From: Ectobius pallidus
Taxonomy: Eukaryota > Arthropoda > Insecta > Blattodea > Ectobiidae
Reading direction: 5' to 3'
Length of the DNA stretch: 64,000 nucleotides
Assembly (NCBI GenBank): GCA_964059195.1
Contig: CAXKWD010000005.1
Location: forward strand, 151,309,265-151,373,264
The notes beneath the pieces were generated by a model. It saw nothing but the letters and a program-made list of their open reading frames with translations. It did not search any database and was not told the DNA's origin. Shown here in pieces: positions 22,701 to 33,400 of this stretch (positions are counted from its first letter, which is position 1; each line of letters begins with the position of its first letter). The position numbers were made by a program, and so were the translations under genes.

Positions 22701-23187
22701 GAAGGCGTTTAATTTCAACTGCCAGTAGGGCTTCACATACTTCCACATGACAACTCAATTACTTCCTATTTTATGGGTTACCTGACTCTCAAATCGAAAC
22801 AAAGTAATCATCATTCCATGCCTCGAGGGTAGGTCACTTATTACACGCGGGATCATTCTTTATTGAAGACTCGTGCATGCAGCTTTCACTGGATGATCTT
22901 TTCATTAGTTACAAATAGAAGATTTCACTGTAGCATTTGTAAAATAGGTTTTATGATGGGGAAATCACTCACTAAACCGAGTATAACAGAAATAGATGTA
23001 ACGAAAATACGTCGTCTGGACAAATGAATGTAGAAATCATGGCCTCAGCAGGCTTACTCCATTCTTGATATTGAATAGAGAAGGCCTTGACTACAATTCA
23101 GACAGATGTTTGTAAATGCATTACGTCATGCCATACTTTAGAGTTTAGATGTAAAAGTATGTTAAATTACAGCTATATTAATATCAA
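19739..23187. other. 3.4 kb of AT-rich sequence, no gene recognised
   Basis: It contains four TAGGCCTA octamers (near 19833, 20628, 20906, 22560) and a C-rich stretch at 21628-21665 and 21773-21784, with AAATTTTTCAAAATTTCAA between, which looks like a decayed repeat. Short frames such as 20616-20882 show no domain. Confidence 0.35.
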
Positions 23188-23202
23188 CACATTAATGAAA
23201 TA

Positions 23203-23513
23203 AACTCCGTGGCGCTACATCCCTGGAGGGACTTGGCCTACCACCCGACCGCTGCATCATCTCCCGTAGGCAGACGGCAGGATTGGGGGGCATGTGGTCA
23301 GCATGCCGACACCCACGGCCGTTAATGCTGGTTTTCTGGACCGGAGCCGCTATTTCTCTATCAAGTAGCTCCTCAGTTTGGAATCACGAGGCTCAGTGCA
23401 CCCCTACCAGACCTCCCTACCTCAGAAAAATCCGAGGAGGTACCGGGAATCGAACCAGGGCCGACGGATCTGTAGTCAGCGACGCTAACCACAAGACCAC
23501 GCCGGCGGACAAG
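23203..23513 (-). mobile_element. tRNA-derived SINE, family B, perfect 15-bp TSD
   Basis: Full family B body with head GGGAATCGAACCAGGGCC (plus-strand reading) near 23445. The TSD CACATTAATGAAATA is exact at 23188-23202 and 23514-23528. Its 3' end (minus strand: CAGGGATGTAGCGCCACGG) differs from the TTTAG-type end of the two other copies. The 116-residue frame across it is not a gene. Confidence 0.94.
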
Positions 23514-23528
23514 CACATTAATGAAATA

Positions 23529-24237
23529 GCAGGCTATAATGTACGAGAAACACGTATACTTTCTGTTATACAAATTTATCAGAAAAGTTATGTAAATTGT
23601 AGCTCTATTAATGTTAAAATGTTAACCAAATAGTAAGCTATAACATATGGGAAGTGAGTATACTTGTTGTCTTTCCTATTTATTTCAAATATGAAAACAA
23701 AACATAACATACGGAGTGCGGTAAATTTAGGCAGCACGTACTAGATGTTTCACGTACCCTGCTGCTGCGTCCTCGATGAAGCCTACCCGAAATTTTTACA
23801 GTTTCTAATGCATGATGTATGGGAGAAAGAATCTTGTTTAATAAACAACTAAATCCCAGATTTTGATCAAATTATAATGAAATTGCACGAAAGCGCATGA
23901 CCCTGATTTGAAAAGTAGGTTCGCAATGTAGAATGTCTTGCATCTTACTTAAGCTGCCTGTAGAATGATCCTAAATCAATATTAAACAGGAAGTAAAGAT
24001 AGGCAGATTGAAATTATAAAATTCAACTATGAAATGTGTTTGGCCTACGTTCCATGACTGCAATAATAAATATATAAAAATTATAGGTTTAATCGAATAA
24101 AATAGAATCTTTGTGACTCCTCTGCGGAGTGTAAGGTTTCCTGGTGAAGGTTTCATTTACCGAAGACGAATTTAGTGACTCTTCTTATCCTAAGGAAAAG
24201 AGTAACAGATGTTATTGCAAAGCCTCGAGGACTACCT
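23529..24237. other. AT-rich sequence, nothing recognised
   Basis: No supported feature. Confidence 0.4.
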
Positions 24238-24420
24238 AGTAGGAAACCAAGGAATTACTTCGACGTGAAAGGCCCAGTAATTCTGATCGACAGACTCTAG
24301 CTACGGCTTGGAGTTTCTTGGAGGACCTTTGCTAAGGATATTTAAGTCCTGAAAAATTCATCTGCATCAGCCAGGTTTGCAACCTTGGGATTCAGAGACG
24401 AGGAAATTATCTCTACATCA
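24238..24420 (-). mobile_element. Diverged SINE family C fragment
   Basis: AATTACTTCGACGTGAAAGG, CTACGGCTTGGAGTTTCTT, TTTAAGTCCTGAAAAATTCA and AGCCAGGTTTGCAACC follow the order of 1015-1392, with many differences. Confidence 0.65.
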
Positions 24421-26000
24421 TCGATACCAATTATTATGGAAATAACGGTAAAAAAATACACAGGGGTAAGATTATAAGCCTTTAACAATTTTTGTAGTTT
24501 TTTTATTTGAAATGCAATAATTATTATTCTAGTGTATAACTTACACAAAAAATTCGATACTGTGGATCAATTGTCAATATTTTTAGGAAGTTTTCTTAAT
24601 TTTATTTGGAAGATCATAAATACTCTCGAAACAAGAAGACTGTCATCATTAAAGAATCCAGCAGTTTTTTTTCGAATTAAATAAAAGAAATTAACTGCTA
24701 AATAACTGTTATTGTGGAAGATCTGGAATGGCTTTATTATTCGAGTAAGTATACGGTAATTAGGCCAACATTGTTAGCGGTGTAATTACTCTAGAAAAAG
24801 AATGACAGAGCCTACCAAGAGACCAAGAGTATTACTAATGTCTAATGGAGAAGATACTGACGCAACTGGGCCATAAACGTACTGTTAAGTGCACCAAATT
24901 ACAAGTTCGATATCAGATCGACGTAATTCCACATGCTGCAATAAAATGTTTATCTGCATGGAATGCTATTTCCATTGCCAGTGAGCAGGTGCGGCAGATC
25001 GACCCGGTTAACAAGATCAGTTGGCGGATACGATCAGGACCTCTTGCATGGAATGCAATTTGGAAGGTGCATCAAAACAAATTCACGGAATGGCATTGAC
25101 CTCCCTACAAACCCAGTCGTTATGAATGAATTTATGAGAAATACAACTGGTATAAAGAAAGTCAGAATTATCCCTACGGGATCCGTTACTTGCAAAGTAA
25201 TTTCAAGATTTGGGACACACGCATAACTAATAAAAGAACGTGAATATGCATGGCAGGTAACGCACGCTTGTGCGTGATTGTGTACTATCCGCTTGCATCT
25301 TGCATTTCAAGCACGAGGACAACAGTAGCTAGAAGATTTTCAGACGTCACACAATAAGTGGAATACACACATAGCTTTCTCTACCCAAAGTACAGTCGAA
25401 TACACGGAAACTTTTCGACGCTTCTGTTTTTTTATAGTGTTTTTTATTTAAAGTTTGTATTGAACCTTCTTATCATGTGTTCCACACCAGCCTTGGATGA
25501 GCCAATCTCTTATGTCTTTGAAATCAAGTCCGATCGCATGCATTAGCCTATGAACAACGCTCATGCCTTAGTGAGCGGTGAAATAGGGGTGGAGTATGGG
25601 AACATTTCATTTGAGTCGCTAGAAGCCGTGCCTAACAAGGAATGTCCATACCAGCTCCAGAATGAGTCTAACTCTTATTGGTTTGATGTCCACAATCTGA
25701 CATTCAAACAATAACCTGTGAACAAAGGTCGGTTTCAGGTTCAGAAGCGAAGGAAGGAGAGGGATAAGACAAACATTAGTCTAAGTGGCGGGTCTCACCG
25801 GTAAGTGTTAGGGATTATAGGTCATGCAGATAGGATCAGTTTTTGTTCAGGAACATATACCTCCAAACAAGTCGTTTATGAATTATGCGCAAGGGTCAAG
25901 GTGTTCGCCTACAAGGTTCAAACATTAAATTAACACAATTGAGCAAAAATAGGTGTTAATCAGTCGAAAACACTGCAGTCTTTTCCACCTTAACAACAAA
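24421..26000. other. Unassigned sequence
   Basis: Frames of 84-87 residues at 24845-25226 overlap each other and show no known domain. Nothing else recognised. Confidence 0.35.
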
Positions 26001-26119
26001 TACGAGGGTGGAACGAAAAGTAACGCACAATATATATATATAACTTATATATATATTTTTTTAGGAAAAGTTTAAAAGATACAATTACAACCAAATGCAC
26101 ACATGAAGGGACATCATTT

Positions 26120-26510
26120 GTCTATTTTTCTATATAGTCGCCAAGTTTCTCAACAAGTTTCTCCCATCGTGATATCAGTTTCAAAATACCCTGTTCATAG
26201 AAGTTCGTTCGGTTGGATTACAGCCATCTGCGGACTGCTGTCCCGTGTTCAGCAAAGTCCACCAATAAAACACCATTCATATCCCAGAATACTTATATTA
26301 TATTTAAATATCCACTTACCACCTTATATTTAAATATCTACCTTATCCACCTTACCCCCAGAATACGGTCACAAGCACTTTATGAGCAGATTGAGTCACT
26401 TCGAATTTTTTCTTTGCCGGGGAAGCAGCATATTTCCATTCCATAGAGGCCTGCTTTGTTTCGGTCGTGTAGTGGTACGCCCAAGACTCATCACCAGTGA
26501 AAATTCCCTT
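26120..26510 (-). pseudogene. Mariner transposase fragment, minus-strand arm
   Basis: The minus strand encodes FTGDESWAYHYTTETKQASM, then EWKYAASPAKKKFEV, then LVTVFWG and a stop: the block around the first catalytic Asp of the DD34D mariner transposase. Further left, GVLLVDFAEHG is joined directly to AVRRWL, SNRTNFYEQGILKL and the C-terminal LVEKLGDYIEK. The second and third catalytic Asp blocks are deleted between AEHG and AVRRW. Inactive. Confidence 0.88.
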
Positions 26511-26519
26511 TCCAGTGAA

Positions 26520-26706
26520 TAAATTTCATCTGTTTGGTCCCATGAGGAAATTTCTGGCCGGTAAATGCTTTGCGTCAGATGCAGAAGTGAAAACAGCAGT
26601 CCGCAGATGGTTATACTCCAACCGAATGAACAGGGTATTTTGAAACTGGTATCACGTTGAAAGAAATGTGTTGAGAAACTTGGCGACTATATAGAAAAAT
26701 AGACAA
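26520..26706 (+). pseudogene. Mariner transposase C-terminus, plus-strand arm
   Basis: FHLFGPMRKFLAGKCFASDA continues with EVKTAVRRWLYSNRMN, then a stop and frame change before CVEKLGDYIEK-like sequence and a stop near 26705. It lacks the catalytic residues upstream of FHLF. It shares the shortened SNRMNRV stretch with the plus-strand arm at 38050-38242, so the two arms have a recent common ancestor. Confidence 0.85.
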
Positions 26707-26779
26707 AAGATGTCCCTTCATGTGTGCATTTTTTGTAATTGTACTTTATGTAAAAAAAAATTATTGTGCGAAACTTTTC

Positions 26780-27321
26780 AACACAAGCAGGAGAACGATG
26801 GCCGCCAGAACTCAAGTTCTGGACAACTAAAGCAGCAATCACAGTAATCAAAGACTTTGCAACGTATGTAATAGGAATAAGGAAACAACAGGAGATTGAC
26901 GATGTCTAAACATACCAGATTCGAGACAACCTAATTATGAGACGTATCCCAGGAGAAAGCTCAGACTCCTCCATGGGCAATTGAGTATTGCTCATGGGCA
27001 ATACTCCAAGTGCCCGGGTTGCTGTGGGAAATTCTCACAGCAGCCGATCCGAGCCTGGGTTTTTAGGGGTTTTTCCTCACTCATTAGGTGAATATCGGAT
27101 CGGAGAGACGACCCCCGACAGACAGATGGCATAACACAAACAGAGTTACACAGTTCTATTAGTGCTGAATTAAACAGCTGGCTCAAAACACATTACCCAC
27201 AAGCGTAAAGTACACAAGAGCGAAAGTAGAGCAATAGAACAGAAGCGCCGAAAAGTTCTTGGGACCGGAGTATGGCCTTATGGTCGAGGGCTCCGGGGGC
27301 GGTGAAAGGAAAAAGAAGGGT
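26780..27321 (+). mobile_element. Insertion in the mariner right TIR, 7-bp TSD, possible retroelement 3' end
   Basis: The TIR breaks after TGCGAAACTTTTC and resumes at TACTTTTCGATCC. The 7-mer ACTTTTC is present at 26773-26779 and 27322-27328, a TSD. The insert has GGGTTGCTGTGGGAAATTCT, a GGGTTTTTAGGGGTTTTTCC stretch and a purine-rich right end (GGTGAAAGGAAAAAGAAGGG), suggesting a truncated retroelement on the plus strand. No protein similarity; family not recognised. Confidence 0.7.
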
Positions 27322-27342
27322 ACTTTTCGATCCACCCTCGTA

Positions 27343-28137
27343 TCTGCTACCATGTCACCCTAAAACCGATATTCATAAGTGATTTGAGTAGGTGGAGTAC
27401 GTTCATACAGTTGAAGCAGAAGAATACAGTAATAACAGAGGAGCAGATGCAATGGTTTAGTAAAGTTATTCATGACTGGGTGGTTGTATAAAAATAAAAC
27501 TGATTGTAATTAATTGTCTAGACGTAGCATTACATGTCCGCTGGAGGGAACTCAAGCCTTCCATTATGCCATATAAAATACATTACTGACAGACAAATGT
27601 GTATTACATGAGGTACGCATCCTACATTCCCTCACAGATCCCTTGTCCTGCATGCCTCCGCTTCTTGATACAATATTTCTCTTGTTTTCACTGTAATAAA
27701 ACATAGAGCAAGACCTGAATGACTCAGAGACATCATATCTTAGATTTCGAATAAATTGTAGGAAACATGGAAGTTTTAATAATCTACCATGAATACAAAT
27801 GCCGATGTTTCCTTTTGACTGAGGTGGAAGGGAAAATGCTGGTGCAGTATTTTGCATTCACTTACAAGTAATTCCTGTTGCTATAGTACGTAAAACTCAC
27901 AATGAACGATGCTTTAAGAAGAGCATTAGCAAATGCCTGCATAATGGGTTGATAATAGATAATAAATAACATAAGAAAAATCTTTGAAATTAGATAAGAG
28001 AAATAAGTCCCGCTATCCCTTCTGATAAGTTCATTACTATCAAAAACTGTAGAACTTTTTTTATGAAACAACACCAGCATCCGTACGGAGAACGAGCTAT
28101 TTTTTAGTCTTAGCCCATATAGAGGTAAGGTAAAGTG
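27343..28137. other. AT-rich sequence, nothing recognised
   Basis: Short frames only (for example 27564-27857); no domain seen. Confidence 0.4.
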
Positions 28138-28393
28138 ATCCCTGTATGGGCCGTGGAGTCCCGTAGGTTTCCGGGAGGTTGATGTTCCCAGATAGGCACA
28201 CGAAGTGGTAAGGTTGTCAACCCTAGGCACCGGCAGCCTTTTACCTCCAGGAATATTCCCGGTACTCATTTCTGTTAGAGGCTGAGTCGATCAAAAGGAC
28301 TAGGCGAATGGAAAAATCCCACATCGGGAATCCAGCCCGCGACCATCCGGTTTGTAGCGCAGTGCCTGAACCATTTCGCCACGGCGTACCCAG
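28138..28393 (-). mobile_element. tRNA-derived SINE, family A
   Basis: The full order is present in reverse: CCTGTATGGGCCGTGGAG, AAGGTTGTCAACCCTAGGCA, GTACTCATTTCTGTTAGAGG, head GCGCAGTGCCTGAACCATTT and CGCCACGGCGTACC. It ends at about 28393. The 135-residue frame 27862-28269 is SINE sequence plus flank. Confidence 0.9.
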
Positions 28394-28424
28394 TCCATGT
28401 AATTTCTAGATACTTAACCTTACA

Positions 28425-28700
28425 TGCGTGAGACTCAATTCTCACGAAAATTAGGCTATAAATACGAGCTGGACTGAACAGAAAACAGTTAACGCAATAA
28501 TCAACTGAACAGAAAACAGTTAACGCAATAATCAGACTGTCAGTTTACTTCTTGTACAATAGTTCGTAAATTTTATGCTCATTTTAAATTTTATTGTTAG
28601 TTATTTTCTGTTACTTTACTACAAATTTAAGGCAAACTGTTGTATCCCAGTGGATATATTATGCATTTTATGCATTTTAGAGTTAACAATAAGCATTTTC
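28425..28700. repeat. Dispersed repeat P, copy 1, with an internal 31-nt tandem duplication
   Basis: GAGACTCAATTCTCACG, then ACTGAACAGAAAACAGTTAA duplicated (28473-28503 and 28504-28534), then ACAAATTTAAGGCAAACTGT. The same blocks recur at 32498-32750 without the duplication. Class unknown. Confidence 0.65.
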
Positions 28701-30278
28701 TCTTACATATAAGTTACTACCCCTTTCCATGAGAAAAATTATCGAAAACGGCTTTAAACGATTTTTTTAAAATTTGAAGGAAAACTGAATTTAACAAGAA
28801 TTATTTATCGTATAGGGTAGTTTTCAATACGTACTTATCTGTCAAGAAACTCAGCTGTTTTAGAAGACTTGCCTTGTGAATAATGGGGCTCTGAATGCGC
28901 ATTCCGCAATGAGGCCTAAGTGTGTCATATATTTTGTCTGCTGTTGAGCAATACAATATAAATTATATTTAAAGAATTTTCCTCACTTTTATTTGATTTT
29001 ATTTTATATTATTTCTTCCGTACGGTTTATTTCACTCGGGAGTTTTCAAATTTCATTCATTCTCTCCATATTTATTTCATTCATTATAATTGTATACCGG
29101 TATTTATTTTGTTTTTGTAGTATTAATAATTATGTCCCTTATCTGAGTAGGCCTACTGTAATTCTTTTGATAGTCTACTACCTTTGCAGTAAGTGGAAAT
29201 TACAACCTCTGTTATAGACAAGCCATAAATAAATAAGGCAGACTCTACAAGAGTCTCACAACTTTGAGTCTTGAACTTAAGAGCAACTGGAAAGCGGTTT
29301 ATGTAACTTTACAGTTATATTCACAATGTATTGCGTTACTTAAGTACTTAAACGTTGAAGCTACATATGTAAGTTCATTAGCTGACAAAGCTATTTATCT
29401 AATCTAACACGTGTACGATGAACTCTTTTCCTGCACGTGTAAAACACAGCTTGATACAGGTGTTGAAGATGTCTGGACCACCTTGAAGATGGAGGCGTGG
29501 AGTTCGCTTGTCCGTATGTGTAAAAAACAGTCATTTTATCATGTGGTTTCCCAATGCCCTAATTAGTCTTCCTACCACATATGTACTTTTTTCTATTTCT
29601 TTCTACTAACAATAAGTATACTCGTTAACTGAAGAGTTCATAGTTTAAGAGTGCCCTTAATGATGCAGCCTCGACTAAGGAAGCCAGCGAGTACGCTATG
29701 AAAACCATTAAGTGTTGTGAAAACCTGTAAATGTCGGTACATAGGTTATATTTTCTCGTATTTTAGGATTTTGAGATAAGTAGAACTACAGTTGTCCCAC
29801 GGAAGTAAACAAATTTTGCAACTCGTTTTAAAAAGTGGAAGATGGGATGATCATATGTATACAGAAAAAAGAAGAAAAACTAATTAACAAGGAGGAAAAA
29901 TTAGAAAAAAGGGGTCATATATATAATATTTGTATGCCCGAATTAATACTACTCGTAATATGAAATAAAATAAATAGGGAACTATTGTTATAGCTTTTTT
30001 TAATATAGGGGATTAGGCCTATTATATCATAACAACAATAAATCATCACATATCTAAATACTGTAAGTGTTTCCAATTATCCACATCTTTTCATTTTTCT
30101 TTCACATTACATTTCTTAGTAATAGTTAATATTTTAGTAATATAGTTTAAATCTTAGTACCGGTATGTGTATTGTGTTATCTCTAGAGAACTGGTTCTTA
30201 AGCCTTAAATGATAATAGTATAATCATGTTTCTGTGTATCTGTAACTTTGTATTGTACTTGTATCATACTTGTTCTAT
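28701..30278. other. AT-rich sequence, nothing recognised
   Basis: No supported gene. A hydrophobic frame at 28993-29217 is compositional (T-rich). Confidence 0.4.
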
Positions 30279-30385
30279 TGTAATATTGTAAAGTTCAGTT
30301 GCATTAATCCTGGTTGAATGGAAGAGAACGCCTAATGGTCTTAATTCCACCAGGTAAAATAAAACAATTCTAATTCTAATTCTAA
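30279..30385 (+). mobile_element. LINE 3' end with (TTCTAA)n tail
   Basis: TGGTTGAATGGAAGAGAACG, CCTAATGGTCTTAATTCCAC and CAGGTAAAATAAAACAA, then three TTCTAA units. Hairpin plus short tandem tail is the 3' signature of a common insect non-LTR retrotransposon class; upstream coding sequence is not recognisable. Confidence 0.6.
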
Positions 30386-30859
30386 CATTATACAGAGATA
30401 GGCTTATTTGCATAAAGAACAGAACATGTTTAACTTTATAAGACGGAATGCAGATAAAATAGGAGAGATATTCGAGTGAGGAAAAGCTTCGATCAAACAG
30501 TTTCATTACCTCATTTTCGACAGGTAAATTACATATGTGTGTGTGTGTTTTTTTACCTCTCCCTTTTAGATACGCGTAAGCGGCCCCTCGCCTCCGTGGT
30601 CCTGTATTATCTTCGAATCACATTTTTGTTTTTACTAGAACATGAAGGGTCTCCCCGGATGAGTGATAAGCTCAATAGCAGAGCCACCTCCTAGTTAACA
30701 CGAACACATAGGAAGAGACATATTAGTTGCTCACACACTCACTCTGCACACGGCGCGGATGGGATAAAGACAGTTAGATAATATCCGGGACCCCAAGGGC
30801 CTAATGTTACTGACATCCAGCTTACAGGTGAGAAAAAACCGGAAAAATCAACACCTAAG
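30386..30859. other. Unassigned sequence, possibly the body of the following SINE
   Basis: 30575-30859 is more GC-rich (AAGCGGCCCCTCGCCTCC) and continues into the tRNA-like head at 30943 without a visible break. Confidence 0.35.
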
Positions 30860-30943
30860 CAACTTGTACCGACCAGTATTCGAACTCGGTCCGCTGCGTG
30901 AGACGAGCGAATGCAACCCCTGCGCCACAGCGGTGGACTGGTT
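30860..30943 (-). mobile_element. tRNA-like SINE head
   Basis: Minus strand: CCACCGCTGTGGCGCAGGGG, TTGCATTCGCTCGTCTCACG and box B GAGTTCGAATACTGG. The A and B boxes are recognisable; the SINE body would lie to the left. Confidence 0.6.
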
Positions 30944-31351
30944 TAAATACGAGGAAGCAAAAAAGTATTTCATTTTAATAATATAAATAAGAAGAATAGG
31001 AGGACATCTTGTGATTTTTAATAAATCGCTCGGAACAATGGTATGCTTCCTTGCTGCTTTGTATATTTAAGTTTGTAGCGAAGTCGCCAGAGGCTAGAGA
31101 GGTTTTTGGAATGGGATTGGACACGTTCTTGGCGTACCAAACTTAAAACCTTGATTTTTATCTCCAATTTCGCCAAATTTTCCTCTACATAGGCCTATTT
31201 TAATAAAAAACCTCTTTGATAAGATAATCCTGAATACCTGTGAGTAAAAAAGTACGGTATATGTAATTACTTAGATTTGAGTAAAAACTAGAAAACTCGT
31301 GCTTAACTTTCCCACTTCCACTTTTTATTTTTTACCAAAAACCCAGAAAAG
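30944..31351. other. AT-rich sequence, nothing recognised
   Basis: No supported feature. Confidence 0.4.
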
Positions 31352-31354
31352 TAA

Positions 31355-31750
31355 AGGCTAGTTTACACGACGAAATTAGGTTTCGTAAGTAAGTTTCGCA
31401 ACTGTTTTTTGCTTGAATGCGCAAGCGCAAGATGTACTGGCGACAATGAGTTACGAAACTACGCAGTTTCGGTTGATTCCAACTTTTTACGAAACTATAA
31501 TAGTAATGTTGATATTTTACGCTTATTTAGCTTGTTCGCGTTTCGTAAAATGAAATGGGGAAGTGAAGAAACTGTGAAATGCCTGTATTCATACGTGTTT
31601 CAAACGTTTATATGGTCTTTTAACAACTTGAACTTCAGAAATAACATGAAATGTGCGGTTGCATTGGAAAGAAAATGTGTGTAATTAGTTTCACGAAATC
31701 ACTTTCATGAAAGTGGTTATGAAACCTAGTGTCATCGTGTAAACTAGCCT
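31355..31750. mobile_element. TIR element with TAA target duplication (PIF/Harbinger-like MITE)
   Basis: The ends are inverted repeats of about 34 bp, AGGCTAGTTTACACGA then TAGGTTTC(G/A)TAA, with four differences. TAA is repeated at 31352-31354 and 31751-31753. Length 396 bp. The 91-residue frame inside has no transposase motif. The superfamily is inferred from the 3-bp TSD. Confidence 0.82.
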
Positions 31751-31753
31751 TAA

Positions 31754-32469
31754 GGGAATGCACCACTGAAATTACTAAAATCGAAATTTTTCAAGCAATA
31801 CAGCTCAAAATTTAACCATACACTTGTCCCGTGCATTTATTTTAAGGTTTAAAATTTCATCCTAATATCTTGAAAAGTTTTTGAGTTATTAATTTTCATA
31901 GTATAAAAGTAGAGCGATCTTCAAAATACTCCACACGATGAAAATTTTCAAAAATTAATTTTTTTACTAATGCACTTTATTTATCTAACTATGAAGAAAA
32001 AAGTTGTCATATGATTTTTTTCTAAGGTTTATGGTTCCTGAGATAAAAAAAGTGTAAATTATATATATTTATATTTCAAAATTTCAAAAATATATTTATT
32101 TTGAAAATTCATAACTAATAAAATATTCATAATTTCAAAAAATCATATGACAGATTTTTATAACTATACCTTAAGAACATGTCCTGAAAATTTAAGAGAA
32201 ATTGCATAAAGACTTCATCGTGTGGAGTGTTTTAAATTATGAAAAATGCTGAAAAAAATAGTTAGATAAACGATCTTTAAAGGAGAGGCAGGTAGCAGTC
32301 ATGAACGTGCGCAAGGCAATTTAAAAAGTCACCTGACGCCTTTAAAAATGCAGAATGTCATAAACGAAAATAGATTCTGAAACTAGAATGTTTGTAGAAT
32401 TTTATCAGTACAAAAATGAAAAATGACTTTTTTTTCACAATTTTTAACAAATCTCAGTGGTGCATTCCC
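31754..32469. mobile_element. Second TIR element directly adjoining, GGGAATGCACCACTGA ends
   Basis: Left GGGAATGCACCACTGAAATT and, read inward from the right, GGGAATGCACCACTGAGATT: 20 bp with one difference. The interior is AT-rich with several AATTTTCAAAAATT-like inverted runs. It starts right after the TAA that closes the preceding element. TAA also lies one base beyond its right end. Confidence 0.8.
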
Positions 32470-32497
32470 ATAATGAAACCTAAGCAGTAACCCTTCA

Positions 32498-32750
32498 ATT
32501 CACGAGACTCAATTTCATACATAAAATACAAATCCTTACCGGACTGCAAAGAAAACAGTTAACACAGTGATTAGGCCCATAGCTTATTTCTTGTATCTTC
32601 TTTCTGTAATTTTACATGAAATTAAAATTATTCTTCTATATTTCTTTCCCATAATTTTATTAGAAAGTTAAGACAAACTACTACAATCCCACAGAATACA
32701 TTATGAATTTAAGGATTAAAATTATATGACAATTTCACAGAATGCACTGG
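32498..32750. repeat. Dispersed repeat P, copy 2
   Basis: GAGACTCAATTTCATAC, GGACTGCAAAGAAAACAGTT, AAGTTAAGACAAACTAC and CCCACAGAATACATTATGAA align in order with 28425-28700. Confidence 0.6.
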
Positions 32751-32921
32751 CAATTAACGATGTTTCTATACGATTCACTGAAATGTAGGTTACGCTTAAA
32801 GTTTTAGCATGGCCGTACAGTTTAGGACATGAGTACAACGAAACCATCTTCAAGCTGTCAACAATCCGAGAGCGAATACATTAATACTGGCACATAAACG
32901 AAATAATTAAAGAGTGTTTAA

Positions 32922-33400
32922 ATAGTATATTGCGAAACAAGTGCCGTAAGGCATGATTACGGATCGAGGAAATAGTTTGAAAACACGAGGCGCTTGCGCC
33001 GAGTGTTTTCAATTTTCCGATATCCGTAATGCGCTTACGGCACGTGTATTGCATGCTATTTTTTGCACGATGATTATTTATATCAATTTAATTATATTAA
33101 TTGTGATATTACCTGAAAATATTATGTATATACATTCTTGAAGATAGATGTTTATTTCAGAAAGTGATTCGCATGTGTTTGTTGTTATGGGAACCGAATA
33201 TTTGTCCTGGGGGCTTTGTCCATAAAGGCTTGTATTATGAAGTGTATCGTAATGAATTATGACGTGGCGCAAGCACCGTAAGTAATTTAACCGCATCGCA
33301 ACGCCCATAGCAACAAGATTGTGTGGGAATGTCAACTTACGATCCACGGCAACAACATTCGTAAGTACCACTAATTAGTTAAGGAGTGCAAAAATGAAAT
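32922..33400 (+). repeat. Dispersed repeat H, copy 1, with terminal hairpin
   Basis: It starts with an inverted-repeat stem (AAGTGCCGTAAGGCATGATT against CGTAATGCGCTTACGGCACG), topped in this copy by the palindrome GAAAACAC...GTGTTTTC (32981-33011). Then TTTTTTGCACGATGATTATT, ATTACCTGAAAATATTATGT and GGGAACCGAATATTTGTCC, ending ATTCGTAAGTACC and GTGCAAAAATGA. TTTTTGCAC and GTGCAAAAA are inverted around the body. Copy 2 is at 37273-37690. Confidence 0.85.

Larger units (their letters stand above)
26003..27340. mobile_element. Palindromic mariner derivative with TA target duplication
   Basis: The left end CGAGGGTGGAACGAAAAG (TA at 26001-26002) and right end CTTTTCGATCCACCCTCG (TA at 27341-27342) are mariner-type TIRs. 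Inside, the left third carries the transposase C-terminus on the minus strand and the right third carries a second C-terminus on the plus strand. The element is therefore an inverted duplication and not a simple deletion. A 542-bp insertion (26780-27321) splits the right TIR. Confidence 0.88.

Noticed and set aside
23283..23633. 116-residue open frame
   Set aside because: It lies almost wholly in the family B SINE; the frame is SINE sequence read through.
24845..25226. Overlapping frames of 84 and 87 residues as a possible gene
   Set aside because: Two frames overlap in the same DNA, neither shows a known domain, and no splice or start context stands out.
27862..28269. 135-residue open frame
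   Set aside because: It spans the family A SINE and AT-rich flank; no domain.
28993..29217. Small membrane protein
   Set aside because: Hydrophobicity follows from T-rich DNA; no start context or similarity.
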